In this document: one piece after another, positions 35,520-48,968 of the stretch | How positions within the stretch are numbered: the first letter of the stretch is position 1 | How the letters are laid out: the number at the start of each line of letters is the position of its first letter | Origin: Nemertoderma westbladi | Lineage: Eukaryota > Xenacoelomorpha > Nemertodermatida > Nemertodermatidae | Length of the DNA stretch: 64,000 nucleotides | Reading direction: 5' to 3' | Assembly: GCA_032718475.1 (NCBI GenBank) | Contig: JAUCBJ010000100.1 | Location: 1 to 64,000 of the forward strand | The notes under the pieces: generated by a model | What the model was told of the DNA's origin: nothing | The model's input: the letters and a program-made list of their open reading frames with translations, nothing else | Database searches by the model: none | Translations under genes and position numbers: made by a program

Positions 35520-38500
35520 TTACGTTATGGAGTCCCTAGATGTTTGAAGGATTAGGGAGGTGGTCGTGGGAAGAGAATCTTGCCTTCCACAGTTTCCGGA
35601 GAGTCCTCCATTCCCTTCCGATAAACACAAACGACCGACTGGGTGATTGAGTCGCTGCATCCTGAATACAATTCCAGGTTTCCTCTTCGTCCTGGAATAG
35701 TGACGATAGAAACATCGCTCAAAGTATATGACGGCGTCACAAAGCCGATTCCAGGAGCTATAGTGGTCCGTCGCTCTCTGCAGGAGAGGTGAGAGTCCCT
35801 GCGAGACGTCTGATGTTCCAGAGCTCCAATCGCTCTCTCTGATCTTCATGAAGGATCCACTCGCGGAGGGGAGGCCCAGATCCACGGCGTCGTCCCTGGC
35901 AACATGTAATACCGACAGATCTATCCCGGGTTCAAATAACTCCGATCCACCCGTCCGGGTTTCAGGTTCGACTTTCTCCGCTCCCTTGGCTGGTCTAATC
36001 TCAGTCGGAGTAAGATGGGGAGGCCATTCATTCTCATTACTCAGGAAGTCGGGTTCACCTAACCGGTCTATAGTATCTGTCAGTTCTTGAGGAGTTGCTC
36101 CTCTGGAAGCGATGTCCGTTGGATTAAACTTCTTGGGGCAATATCTCCATTGATCTACATTGGAGCTAAGATTGTCATTATCTGAGGAGTGTGGTGTTCT
36201 CTCAGTTGGGTCGTCTCCCTCACTAGTATCATCTTCCCATTCACTCACCTGGCAGACGCGATCTTGAAGCAGTCTTTCCCTGAGCGTTCTACGGGAAGGT
36301 CCAGTAAGGTACCAACCTACTCTAGTTCTTACCGCATGGGTCTGTAGTGGCTGCGGTTGAGCAGGTCGTTTCTCTAATGTCTCCAGCGCCTCATGCGCGT
36401 TTTGGCCGATGAGTATTTGCACTCCAGGATAATCAGTCTGGAATCGAGGTATGTTAAGATGTTGGATGCTCTCATCCTCGTCCCAATTATAAAGGTCTGC
36501 TTGAGTAGTAGCGAAGTTCTTTATAGCCACCATTTTCACTGACCTTATGCTATGTTCTCCTAGTTCGTCCTGGGGGGTGGACAACGCGCCTACATAATAA
36601 TCAGCTGTTACTGTAGATTTCCAAACTTGCATGATTCCTGACATGTTTAGCTTGGTTCGGAACTTGGGTTGTCCAGCAAAGATGACTTCGGCTAGTTCTT
36701 TATCGATGAATGTTCCTGTGCTACCGGAGTCCAGGAGGGCGTTCACTATATAGCTCTTCTGAGGTCCGTGGACCCGTAACTGGACTACAGGAAATTCTCG
36801 GATTCCTATATTGGAAGTTGGCGCTTTCCAAGATGGTTGTTGATCTGAAGTAGTTAGGGTGAGGTCGCTGTCTGTGTCTTTTTCATACACGAGTGCTCGA
36901 TACACTGCGGTGGTGTTTATTAGGTAACAGGATTCGTTTTGGTCGGAGAACTCGTCCGTATAGAATCCTTCCATCTCAGATTGATCAGTGTCGTTCACAT
37001 CACTGAATTGGACATGTAGTTCGGACTCACTTACCTGACTCGGGCTGTTTCGTTCGAATTCCGTGTGCAACAAGATATGATGATTTGCGCCGCACTTTGC
37101 ACACCTTGCGTCGGAGTTACAGGTTCGCCGTTGGTGTCCTCGTCTGAGGCAATTATAACACAACCGCTTATCCCACATGACTTCACGTCTATCCTCGAGT
37201 GATTTCCTCAGGAATTTATCACACGCATTTAAACGGTGGGGCCCGTCGCACAGCACACATTTCGGCTTGATGTTACTTACTTTAACCTGTGCTATGTGGT
37301 GCACACTTGTTCTTTCCTCGGGCTTTCTCACCTGAATTCTTTTAGGAGACGTAGGAAGGGTTTTTTGTACCGGTTCCCTTCTGTCATTGGGTCGAGACTT
37401 GGATTTACTTACCTGATCTTTAGGCATTTTATTGACATAATAAGGCCTGTCAGTGTCTTTCCCGCTGTCCTCTCCTTGAGAGGTTTGGCTTTCACCGTCG
37501 TCGGTATAACATACTGGTGTTACCCTTCTCCTAGAAACGGGTTTCTCACTTACCTTGTTTTCCAATGTCTTCTCTCTGGACTGCCTTAGGAGCTGTAATT
37601 TCACTTCTCTATCTAAGAATGACATGAGATCAGTCATGGTAGGGTCTCGTCGTTGTTGTTCCATCATATATAACACCTTCTTATCCCAGCGTGTACCTAC
37701 TCCACCCTTGGGCAAAGCAGATGCTAAGGCTCTTACAACCATAGAATTCTGGTATTCATGAGACTTACCTAGCCAATCTAATTGTCTACAGATCTCCTGA
37801 ATCTCATCGGAAAACTCTATAATCCCGCTGCTAAGAAACTTTCGGGGCGCCATTAATTTTGCATACAAATACCCAGCTATGTCATTCCTATTACCATACC
37901 TGATGTTTAGTGTATCCCAAACTTGTCTTAATCCATCTGGATGTCCAATAAATTTTAACGCCATTGACTTGGGAGGTCCTTCCAAACATTCGATGAGGAA
38001 TCTAAGTTTCTCTCCGTTAGATAGTACAGAGTTCTGTATGTTATCTTTGTAATATTCATTAAAAGGTAACCATTTCATCTCATCTCCATTGAACTTGACA
38101 ATCTCTCCAACCTTTACCGCTTGCCGGGCTTCGGTTCTAGCCATTTGACGCGTAAAACTTTCTTGGGCCATCGTGCTATTTAATATCGAGTTATCGGTAT
38201 ATAAATTTCTCGGGTTATGATCAGTTCTATAGGGAATATCATTATCAACAGGTCTATAATTACCCTTAATAGGGTTCACTATAGGAGTTTCTACTTCGCT
38301 AGCAGTATATATGCGTGTAGGCTCCACACCTTGCGCATGCAATACTTCAGACCTAACAGGTTGACACATTGTTACAGAGGGTGGTGGTATACCCTTTTGT
38401 AAATTTACTAATTTATCGCGCTCTAGCGCGATATTTTGCTGCACTTCTTGCAACTCTAACTTGCTTTCCCTCACTGTTCCCTTTAAATGTTGGACAGTCC

Positions 38501-40649
38501 CTTCCAACTCTCGGACCTGTTGGGAGGAGCGTATCCGATTCTCCTTCATCTCTCCGAGGAGAATATCCATCCCCCGCCGTCTCTCGTCTACCCAATCAAC
38601 CGCCGAAACGGGATCCGCCAACGTCGTAGCGGGCAGACAAGGGACAACGGGCGACAAATTCGGAATATTTCGCTCGGGGTCCAGGACCTGAACTGTCTCT
38701 CGGGCAGTTCTACGGGGCTCAGGTAGCTTAGTGCTATGTAGAGGGAATTTATAGGTAGTCTCAGGGAGCACAGGTATGTCTATCACCGAAGGGGTGATTT
38801 CAAGAACAGGCCTAATTATTTCAGGCTCATCTACTATAGTAGGGAGTCTTTCTATTTTAATTATTTGGTCTGTGGGCTCTGTACTACCTACTTTGGTGTT
38901 ATTTAGTTGCCTTCTAACAGCTGGAGGCAAATCAGGCAATTTCTGACGGTGGAATGTTCTTTTACGTCTGCTTAGGCGAGATCGATTTCCTCCGCCTTCG
39001 GTGTCGGTGGTATCGCCTTCCTCAGATGATGTATACCCCTGTCTCTTGGGAGTAGATCGACTCATCATCTGCATATTGCTCGCTGTTAACTGTTTATTGA
39101 AGTTGTCTTGCCTCTCTTGAAGATTTTCCAACTCTAGTTGGGTTGCCTCTTCAGATGCCCTCCGTTCTGCTTCTGCCACTGCCTCTGCTGTTTTTCTTTC
39201 GGCTTCTGCCGCTGCCACTGCTGCTGCCGCTTTCCTTTCCGCTTCGGCCTCTGCCACTGCCACTGCTGCTGCTGCTTTCCTTTCCGCTTCGGCCTCTGCC
39301 ACTGCTGCCTTTCTTTCCGCTTCTGCCTCTGCCACTGCTGCTGCTGCTGCTGCTTTCCTTTCCGCTTCGGCCTCTGCCACTGCTGCCTTTCTTTCCGCTT
39401 CTGCCTCTGCCACTGCTGCGGCTGCCTTTCTTTCCGCTTCTGCCTCTGCCACTGCTGCTGCCACTGCCGCTGCCTTTCTATCTTCTATACGTTTTTTCTT
39501 TACTTGTTCTTCTTGGTCTCTAGCGATGCGGAGTTGTTCATCGAATTTAGCTTGGTTCGCCGCTATCCTATCCACATCAATTGCATCCAACACACACTGG
39601 GCTCCTTCACTATTAGGGCTAAGCCCATCTAGTCTTCTCCGCAACTCTTCATCACCTACGAAACGCTGATAGTCTGACAGATAGATGTCAATGGCATCCC
39701 TCTTATGCGGTTTCTCTGCCGTCGCTTCACTTTCCACTTGGGAAAAAGTAGCGTCTGTTGATTCTCCATGGGTTGAGCGCTCCTCCAACTGAGCTTTCCA
39801 CTGAGCTGCTCCTTGAACCTGGCGACTCACCCGTTGAAACCAAGTCTTTACGGCAACTTGCAACGACGTGTCTTGCCTTCTTTTAGAAGCCTCCTCAAAG
39901 GCGGATAAGATTAGCCTAATCCGCAGAACTCTTTCTCTAACTTGATAAAGCAGCGATCCCTGCTCTTGAGGTCCTTGAGGTTGTTGAAAAAGTTGCTTTT
40001 CTATTCGCTCCATAGAGCTGAAGAATCCCTGTGCGTATCCGGCTGCGGACCTCTTCCACACAGCTGGATCGATGGTTTCCTTGGCTACTCCCATCCGGTG
40101 TATGTCTTCCCAGGCAGCTTCTGATAAATCAAACGGGAGTCCGGGTCCGGGGAAGTTCCATTGCGACTCGACAATAGACTTCAGTTCTTCACTAGTGTAT
40201 CCCGCGTAGCTATCTCTAGTTGACTGTTGACTTCTCGCCCAATCGATCTGGTGTTCTTCCACCGCGATCAATAACCCAGCGAGCACGGCTGCAGGAAGGA
40301 TGAGAAGGGGATCCGTATAAACCGCATCCGTCATCTCTGCTCCGCTCTCGGGTGTCAGCTCTACAGTATCCTCACTACTGGAGCTGCTGGGCCGCTGAGG
40401 AATAAGTTCTTGACTAGCGGGTTGTTGCTGTTCCGCTGCCTTTTGGTCCCGCTTGACCTGAGCTCGAGTGCCTATGATAGACCTACGATGTTGGACCAGC
40501 CTAGGTTCTGTTATTACTACTGGAGGGATGACCTTCCTCACAGTGGGAGGTGAACTGGATTTACGACCAGACGTTTGTACGTCTCTATCTGAGTCGCAGA
40601 TAGTTACATCTAATAAACTGTCTGACAGGTTCTGCTTAGTATCAGACAT
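35520..40649 (-). CDS. BEL/Pao Gag-protease polyprotein lacking RT, RNase H and integrase core
   Basis: One open frame of 1709 residues. The N-terminal third is charged and disordered, with an Ala/Glu/Arg heptad-like region (AEAEAERKAA repeats, about 390-505). The Gag core follows at about 850-995 (KFNGDEMKWLPFNEYY, SALPKGG, DUF1759-type). Three zinc-knuckle-like motifs come next: CVLCDGPHRLNAC from 1131, CYNCLRRGHQRRTC from 1164 and CAKCGANHH after it. The aspartic protease motif LLDSGSTGTFID has its Asp at about 1307. After RVGWYLTGP (about 1446) the frame passes directly, from about 1501, to WRYCPKKFNPTDIASRG and LGEPDFLSNENEWPP. In full elements these sit after RNase H and before integrase. 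Roughly 600 or more residues, including all RT motifs, are therefore missing in frame. The last about 130 residues are degenerate. Confidence 0.9.
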   Translation of the reverse strand: MSDTKQNLSDSLLDVTICDSDRDVQTSGRKSSSPPTVRKVIPPVVITEPRLVQHRRSIIGTRAQVKRDQKAAEQQQPASQELIPQRPSSSSSEDTVELTPESGAEMTDAVYTDPLLILPAAVLAGLLIAVEEHQIDWARSQQSTRDSYAGYTSEELKSIVESQWNFPGPGLPFDLSEAAWEDIHRMGVAKETIDPAVWKRSAAGYAQGFFSSMERIEKQLFQQPQGPQEQGSLLYQVRERVLRIRLILSAFEEASKRRQDTSLQVAVKTWFQRVSRQVQGAAQWKAQLEERSTHGESTDATFSQVESEATAEKPHKRDAIDIYLSDYQRFVGDEELRRRLDGLSPNSEGAQCVLDAIDVDRIAANQAKFDEQLRIARDQEEQVKKKRIEDRKAAAVAAAVAEAEAERKAAAAVAEAEAERKAAVAEAEAERKAAAAAAVAEAEAERKAAVAEAEAERKAAAAVAVAEAEAERKAAAAVAAAEAERKTAEAVAEAERRASEEATQLELENLQERQDNFNKQLTASNMQMMSRSTPKRQGYTSSEEGDTTDTEGGGNRSRLSRRKRTFHRQKLPDLPPAVRRQLNNTKVGSTEPTDQIIKIERLPTIVDEPEIIRPVLEITPSVIDIPVLPETTYKFPLHSTKLPEPRRTARETVQVLDPERNIPNLSPVVPCLPATTLADPVSAVDWVDERRRGMDILLGEMKENRIRSSQQVRELEGTVQHLKGTVRESKLELQEVQQNIALERDKLVNLQKGIPPPSVTMCQPVRSEVLHAQGVEPTRIYTASEVETPIVNPIKGNYRPVDNDIPYRTDHNPRNLYTDNSILNSTMAQESFTRQMARTEARQAVKVGEIVKFNGDEMKWLPFNEYYKDNIQNSVLSNGEKLRFLIECLEGPPKSMALKFIGHPDGLRQVWDTLNIRYGNRNDIAGYLYAKLMAPRKFLSSGIIEFSDEIQEICRQLDWLGKSHEYQNSMVVRALASALPKGGVGTRWDKKVLYMMEQQRRDPTMTDLMSFLDREVKLQLLRQSREKTLENKVSEKPVSRRRVTPVCYTDDGESQTSQGEDSGKDTDRPYYVNKMPKDQVSKSKSRPNDRREPVQKTLPTSPKRIQVRKPEERTSVHHIAQVKVSNIKPKCVLCDGPHRLNACDKFLRKSLEDRREVMWDKRLCYNCLRRGHQRRTCNSDARCAKCGANHHILLHTEFERNSPSQVSESELHVQFSDVNDTDQSEMEGFYTDEFSDQNESCYLINTTAVYRALVYEKDTDSDLTLTTSDQQPSWKAPTSNIGIREFPVVQLRVHGPQKSYIVNALLDSGSTGTFIDKELAEVIFAGQPKFRTKLNMSGIMQVWKSTVTADYYVGALSTPQDELGEHSIRSVKMVAIKNFATTQADLYNWDEDESIQHLNIPRFQTDYPGVQILIGQNAHEALETLEKRPAQPQPLQTHAVRTRVGWYLTGPSRRTLRERLLQDRVCQVSEWEDDTSEGDDPTERTPHSSDNDNLSSNVDQWRYCPKKFNPTDIASRGATPQELTDTIDRLGEPDFLSNENEWPPHLTPTEIRPAKGAEKVEPETRTGGSELFEPGIDLSVLHVARDDAVDLGLPSASGSFMKIRESDWSSGTSDVSQGLSPLLQRATDHYSSWNRLCDAVIYFERCFYRHYSRTKRKPGIVFRMQRLNHPVGRLCLSEGNGGLSGNCGRQDSLPTTTSLILQTSRDSIT

Positions 40650-42945
40650 GACTATGTATACCGTTGAATGTCTACTGCTGTATTACAGTCTGAGTAAGTC
40701 TAATAACTCAGTATTAACTGCTAGCCTAGTAATTAATTACCGGTACTGCTACTCAGTGTAGCGTGATATATAATATATTAGAATACCGGTATGCTTATAG
40801 TATATATAACTATTATTACAGACTAGGTTTATCACAGAATACCGGTATAATTTTAGCACAAATATATATAAATATATAATAGGCCTATCGGAATACCGGT
40901 ATACAGCTTACAGTTGGTAGTATATATAATTCTGGACTAGAATTAATTACAAGTACCGGTATAATTTCAGCCTAAATTTATAGAAAGAAAAATAATAGGC
41001 CTATGGTAAATACCGGTATGCAGTTTACACCTATAGTGTATATATATAAGTATAATTACAAACTAGAATTAATTACAAGTACCGGTATAATTTCAGCCGA
41101 AATTTATAGAAATAAAGATAATAGGCCTATCGTAAATACCGGTATATCAATTATTTTAAATAATTGAATTTCTGAATTTTAGGGTTACTTGGTTACTTTA
41201 CTTACTTTATTACCGTTATTTGAGCAGTAATCCAACTGATATTGAGACCTAATGGTTGTATGGTAGGCCTACGATTTATAAATCGTTAGATTTGATTTAT
41301 AATATATATATATACCCGTTTTAGTGGGTTTTGTCAATGTTTGAAATAAATGTTATTATTTCTGGGGAGTAATCACTACACAAAGCGGTGCGCTTTCAGT
41401 GAAGTGTTACGTACAGGACACTAAAACAAATAATACTAATTTACCTAAGTTACTTAATACTACAAATTACGTACAATTCGGGTTGAGATTACAATCTCTA
41501 AATAAACACAAAAATTTACAAAAACACAAATACGAATTTTTAGGGTAATTTTACAAGAAGTCTACAAACCAGCCTAACAAAGGGTTAGAATCTGGTTATT
41601 ACAACGGACAGGGTACTACGGTATTTTGAAATAATAAGTAGTAGTAAATACACTGCGTTGTCCAGATAGGAAAATACCACCGCCTGACGACCTATAGCCG
41701 TATCGCTATAGGTTCTACGTTATGTATCACGGAGTGTTCCTACCTAGAAGTTAATAGAGCTAATCGAATGTGCCTATCAACCACTTTACAACACAGATAT
41801 AATGTCTACAATAATTACTTCGGAAAGTACTGTACACTAAACCCTAAATTAGGTACGAGTACTTGTACAACAAATAATCAGTAGTTAAATATACTTGAAC
41901 AGCTAAAAGAACCACGGCATCTGCTGGAGTGACCGATGCACAAAATCACCAGTCTTTACCTACGCCGAGCAGCCCGTGTAGTACCGGGGTTAATTTAACT
42001 ATAGCGGTATGTATAACAAACACAATTACTGTAGGAACAAACTTGGGGAATGAATGTTGCGAATAATCGCATAAACTCTGAATAATAAATATTACGCTAC
42101 GCGTACAAACCACTCAAACAAAAATGCAGACTAAATACTGACAGACTACTATCAAGCCTAAATAAACTACAGGACATGCAGACTCCGAAATAGTTAGGTA
42201 GTATGCGTTCTAACCCAGTAGTACGACTTATTCTTTAATTGGGGGTTTACTTTACAGCAATGGCTACCCCAACTTCCCAACCGTTCTTTATCGGACAAGG
42301 GCTCTACACACACTGCAATCCGTTCAGACCCAACAACAGACAGACAACTATCCAGCCTACAAATTATCTAAATGATATTATACGCTACCCGTACAGACTT
42401 ACACAAACAAAGTACAGACTAAACGATGGCAGACTACTCTCAAGCCTAAATAAACTACAGGACATGCAGACTCCGAAATGATTAGGGAGTATGCGCTCTA
42501 ACCCAGTAGTGCGACTTATTCTTTAGTTGGGGGTTTACCTCACTGCGTTCGCTGCCCCTACTTCCTAATCGTACTTAATCGGACAGGTGATCTACACACA
42601 CTGCAATCCGTTCGGACTTAACAGCAATCAGACAACAGCTCAGCCTACAAATCGTCTGTACAATCTGATCAGGTTTACACGCCTTCTGTTCAATACTGGC
42701 CTACAAACAAATAAAACTGACAGAAATAAGTAAGCTCCAAAAGAAACAAGGGGTGTACAGTCCCTAATCTCTTAAACAGCCTACCGGTATACAACAATCA
42801 AATCGAATAATACTAGTGTACTTATACGGCAGTACCGGTTCTAGCGGTTGGGCCTACTGACCTACAGGTGTACTGTTCAGGTTTACCGGTTGACCGGTAC
42901 TTTCAACTTTATTGCTTACTGCAATAAAGAAGCTATATCCTTTAA
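40650..42945 (-). other. Leader of the BEL element with two internal tandem repeats
   Basis: About 2.3 kb between Gag and the 5' LTR. At about 40780-41150 there are roughly three copies of a 110-125-bp unit (AGGCCTAT...ACCGGTAT...GACTAGAATTAATTAC). At about 42172-42650 a 288-bp unit occurs almost twice (GGACATGCAGACTCCGAAAT, CCCAGTAGT.CGACTTATTC, CTACACACACTGCAATCCGT). No coding frame. A tRNA primer-binding site next to the LTR was not recognised (the element strand reads TTAAAGGATATAGC after the LTR end). Confidence 0.6.
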
Positions 42946-44177
42946 TGTTCGCGCTTTCAGACCTTTGGCAGTTTAACCCACCAAATTAAGATGTCTTCTA
43001 GATATTAAATCAGTTTTTAGTCTATGACAAGTATTTGATTCACTACACTAGTCGAAACCAATCCGTGCGCGACCATTCACCCGCTGGATATTCCCGGGAG
43101 ATTGGGTTCGACGGTTTAATTTTATTGCTATGTAAGCCTAATGTATTATTCGACTGACAGTATTATATAATCTCTGACAATATTATTCACCTTCGGGAAT
43201 ATTAACAGTTCCTTTAGGACGTGGCGCTTTATCTATATAAACAGAGTTATGACTTAAACTACTCACAACGATATGGCTTAATTATAATTCACATATATGG
43301 CGCATTCTTTAGGAATTGCTTCTTTAACAGACTCACTCATACACAATGCTGCACAATACTGCACACTAATCTGCCAATCTTCACTGATTTTAGTCACATA
43401 TAAAAGGAACACAGACTGACTCATGTAGGGTCTATCAAATAACATTAGATTCACTTCAAACCACTTTAACATAAGTCACAATCGTTTATCTGTAACCCTT
43501 CTCTCTTACCTTCGGTATATCAAGAATATTGGGTTTCGGGGTTATTTATCGTTATTCCAAATATAATAATTCATCAACCATATTATGAAGAACTGACAGT
43601 AAATAGCAGTATAAAACAACAACTGAACACTGATTGTTATGAGTTTGCAATGTTTCAGCAGTCAGGACGTATGATCAGTCATCAGTAGTCGTTAGGTAGT
43701 TAAAGGATATATGCCCTTTATAATTAAACCTACTAGTGTAAGACTAAAAACAGTAAAGCACAAAATACTTCCAAGCCGTTCTTTCTTTGGCTCAGGACTG
43801 AATGTAAACACTGCACATAGGCATTGCGTCATTTCTCGGAAATTTTCTGTACAAGGAGCCACAAAAACGCTCTAATTGGCTGACTGAACTGAGAGACGCC
43901 GTAGAACAAAGGAAATCAACACGTATGAATGTCAGCTGTTAACCGTAGTCATAGTAACTACTGTTCAAGAGTAGCTATCACCCCTTTGCGTCACGAATTG
44001 CCATAGAATCATAAAATATGCCTTTCACAGTACACATACGGAGGAAATAGGTCTTAGATCCTCTAAAAACACCGATACAGCAATAATACGGTCTCTTACA
44101 CTTATTAAATCAACTACAGAGTATTTTAATGTAAAAGATAATAAAAATAACGGGGCAATTCAGCAAAGGCTTTTACA
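42946..44177 (-). repeat. BEL/Pao 5' LTR
   Basis: 1232 bp, almost identical to the 3' LTR at 31269-32499. The visible differences cluster near 43487-43499 and at 43667. It is flanked on the right by CCTAC, the target duplication. Confidence 0.93.
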
Positions 44178-44182
44178 CCTAC

Positions 44183-44872
44183 CTTCGGGTAGCAGATAGG
44201 ATTAGCGCCCACCACTACCTTCAGGTAGCAGATAGGAGTAGCTCCCACTCCCCCCTTCGGGTAGCAGATAGGAGTAGCGCCCACCCCTACCTTCGGGTAG
44301 CAGATAGGATTAGCGCCCACCCCTACCTTCGGGTAGCAGATAGGATTAGCGCCCACCACTACCTTCGGGTAGAAGATAGGAGTAGCGCCCACCACTACCT
44401 TCAGGTAGCAGATAGGAGTAGCTCCCACTCCCCCCTTCGGGTAGCAGATAGGAGTAGCGCCCACCCCTACCTTCGGGTAGCAGATAGGATTAGCGCCCAC
44501 CCCTACCTTCGGGTAGCAGATAGGATTAGCGCCCACCCCTACCTTCGGGTAGCAGATAGGATTAGCGCCCACCCCTACCTTCAGGTAGCAGATAGGAGTA
44601 GCTCCCACTCCCCCCTTCGGGTAGCAGATAGGAGTAGCGCCCACCCCTACCTTCGGGTAGCAGATAGGATTAGCGCCCACCCCTACCTTCGGGTAGCAGA
44701 TAGGATTAGCGCCCACCACTACCTTCGGGTAGAAGATAGGATTAGCGCCCACCCCTACCTTCGGGTAGCAGATAGGAGTAGCACCTAGGATTAGATTAGC
44801 GCCCACCCTTACCATCGGGTCGCAGATATGAGTTGAGTAGCACCCACCCTTACTTTCGGGTGTAGCAGCTAT
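44183..44872. repeat. 36-bp hairpin-forming array, right part
   Basis: A continuation of the array cut by the BEL element, about 19 units. Here a longer order repeats at about 44225, 44405 and 44585: a block of roughly 180 bp (five units) that includes the variant GCTCCCACTCCCCCCTTCGG. This shows local amplification. The open minus frame is a repeat artefact and is extended by the junction with the LTR. Confidence 0.93.
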
Positions 44873-46049
44873 CGAAACAGGGGCTGTTTGCTTTTGTTTT
44901 TTTTTTTTGCTTTACGTTAAATATGATCGAACAAATATTTCGTAAGTTCCCACCTCCATATCATAATTTTCAAAGATTAGAAGTAATCGAATATTTCGAA
45001 ACCAAACATTCGCTCATCAACATTCAATATTAATCTTAAACGTTGAGGTGAATAAAATGTTACACACGAGGTCTACCATAAAAGGCAAATTAGTATTATT
45101 GTAAATCTTAGTACTTTTCAATCACTTGAACTAAAGTATTTGTTTAAGTTTTGTTTAGTTGTGGTTTAATGCATTCCTCACACAAAGCTCGTCGGGCGTC
45201 GTATATTTTTCTCCGTACCTGTCTTGTAATTGCCTTTATTTGACTTTTGTGCATTTCGCACCCCAAACTTTAATTTTTAAAAAAAATTAGCTATATGTTC
45301 TAGAACATTATATTTTTTATTTTATGTGTTTTTATGTTCTAGAATAGTGTATAATATTTATATTTTGTTCTAGAACTCTACAGTGTTGCCATGGTAACAA
45401 TGCTGATTTATGTTTAAAAATATAGTGATATACGGCTGTAGGGACCTGCAAGACTCTAGAAGAATTAATTTATTTTGTTGATAAAAAATCGAGAATGGAG
45501 ACATACTCACATACTCATAACTCAATCACAATTAATTAACCCAAGCATCAGAATTCTGATCTGTGTAATTAAATTTATTTCACACATAGAACAACGATAT
45601 ATTACATTGTCACACAAAAATGAAGACTGTCACCCTCGCAACCCAATCACAATTAACTAAAGCTTCTTATACTGTTCTTTTGTTATCTGTGTTGAAATTA
45701 ATAAATTCATTTATTATTATATTATATTAGTAGATTATTAATAAATTTATTTCAGTAATTTCCATATCTTCTCTGCCGTGATACGAACTCGCCACACTAC
45801 ATGGCTCGCCCCATACCAGCAGATTCTCAGGGACTGCGGTACTGTAGGGATGACTGACGATGAGTCATGGACTACGCCTTGACACAGACTCGGGGATACA
45901 ACCTGCAGTGTAAACAGAAATTAGCTAGTCAGTATACTCACTACGTGTCATACAGCCTACAGTCTACGGCCCAGCCCTACATTGTTTGTACTTGTGTGGA
46001 CACTCAACTATTCCGGCTCTATCATCCTATACTCGTGGCATCCATATAT
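44873..46049. other. AT-rich intergenic sequence
   Basis: No gene was recognised. CAATCACAATTAA.TAA occurs twice about 120 bp apart (near 45523 and 45644), and TTCTAGAAC motifs recur at 45295-45380. Confidence 0.45.
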
Positions 46050-46345
46050 TATCCCCCAAACAAACCCATTTAGAACAGTGCGAATAGCTTCTTAGTTTAA
46101 TCTAGAACATACAACTATGATAACATCCCTAGGGATCAATTAATTGTTTTATTCTTTCCCCCAAACAAAGTCCTTTTAGAACAGTGGGGATAGCTAGTCG
46201 GTTATTCTAGAACATATAACAATGATAACATCCCTAGGGATAAATTAACCCCAAAAAATCCATGCCCCATTTTTTTATGCTCTCCCCCAAACAAAACCCT
46301 TTTAGAACAGTGCGGATTGCTATTCAGTTATTCCAGAACAAAATT
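46050..46345. repeat. Three tandem copies of a 110-125-bp unit
   Basis: Units starting CCCCCAAACAAA (46052, 46150, 46275) continue TTTTAGAACAGTG, ATAGCT, TTATTCTAGAACATA and GATAACATCCCTAGGGAT. The third is truncated. No coding potential. Confidence 0.7.
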
Positions 46346-48578
<2,233 letters not shown>

Positions 48579-48950
48579 CTAAACTAACTAAATACATATT
48601 CTTTATTGACAATAAGTAATCAATTATCATATCATATCAATCAATCAAACATAATATCAATTGTATGATGTTTGTCGATTTTTTAGGTTTTAAAAATATC
48701 AAGCTATGGGGAATAAATTCCGAATACTAGATACCGGAATAACAATATAGGGAACATCATTGGTCCAAATTCATGTGTGACACATTATATTCTATATTGA
48801 TAACATTTAGTTTTGTATAATTTTTAAGCGTTTGGTCATCGATTATCGGTTGGGAGTTTATGCAAATCCCATCTTGGTGAATTAATATCTCGCCTCAATT
48901 TTAATTTATTAATTAAGGGAAAGGAGCAGGTTAGAGTAGTATGTTAAAAG

Positions 48951-48968
48951 CCCCCCCCCCCCCCCCCC
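48951..48968. repeat. 18-base C homopolymer
   Basis: A pure C run inside the homeobox gene intron. Confidence 0.95.

Larger units (their letters stand above)
31269..44177 (-). mobile_element. BEL/Pao LTR retrotransposon, recent and RT-deleted
   Basis: Direct repeats of 1231 and 1232 bp bound the element, starting TG and ending CA. CCTAC is duplicated on both sides (31264-31268 and 44178-44182). The empty site can be read directly: it is the normal 36-bp repeat unit. The coding strand is minus, so the 5' LTR is the right copy. The order in the element's direction is 5' LTR, 2.3-kb leader with internal tandem repeats, Gag-protease ORF, about 3 kb with only ORF remnants, then 3' LTR. The LTRs differ at only a handful of positions (near 31820/43490 and at 31988/43667), indicating recent insertion. 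The element lacks reverse transcriptase and an integrase core. Confidence 0.93.

Noticed and set aside
39138-39632. Cys/Leu-rich plus-strand frames
   Set aside because: Antisense of the Ala/Glu/Arg repeat in the Gag N-terminal region.
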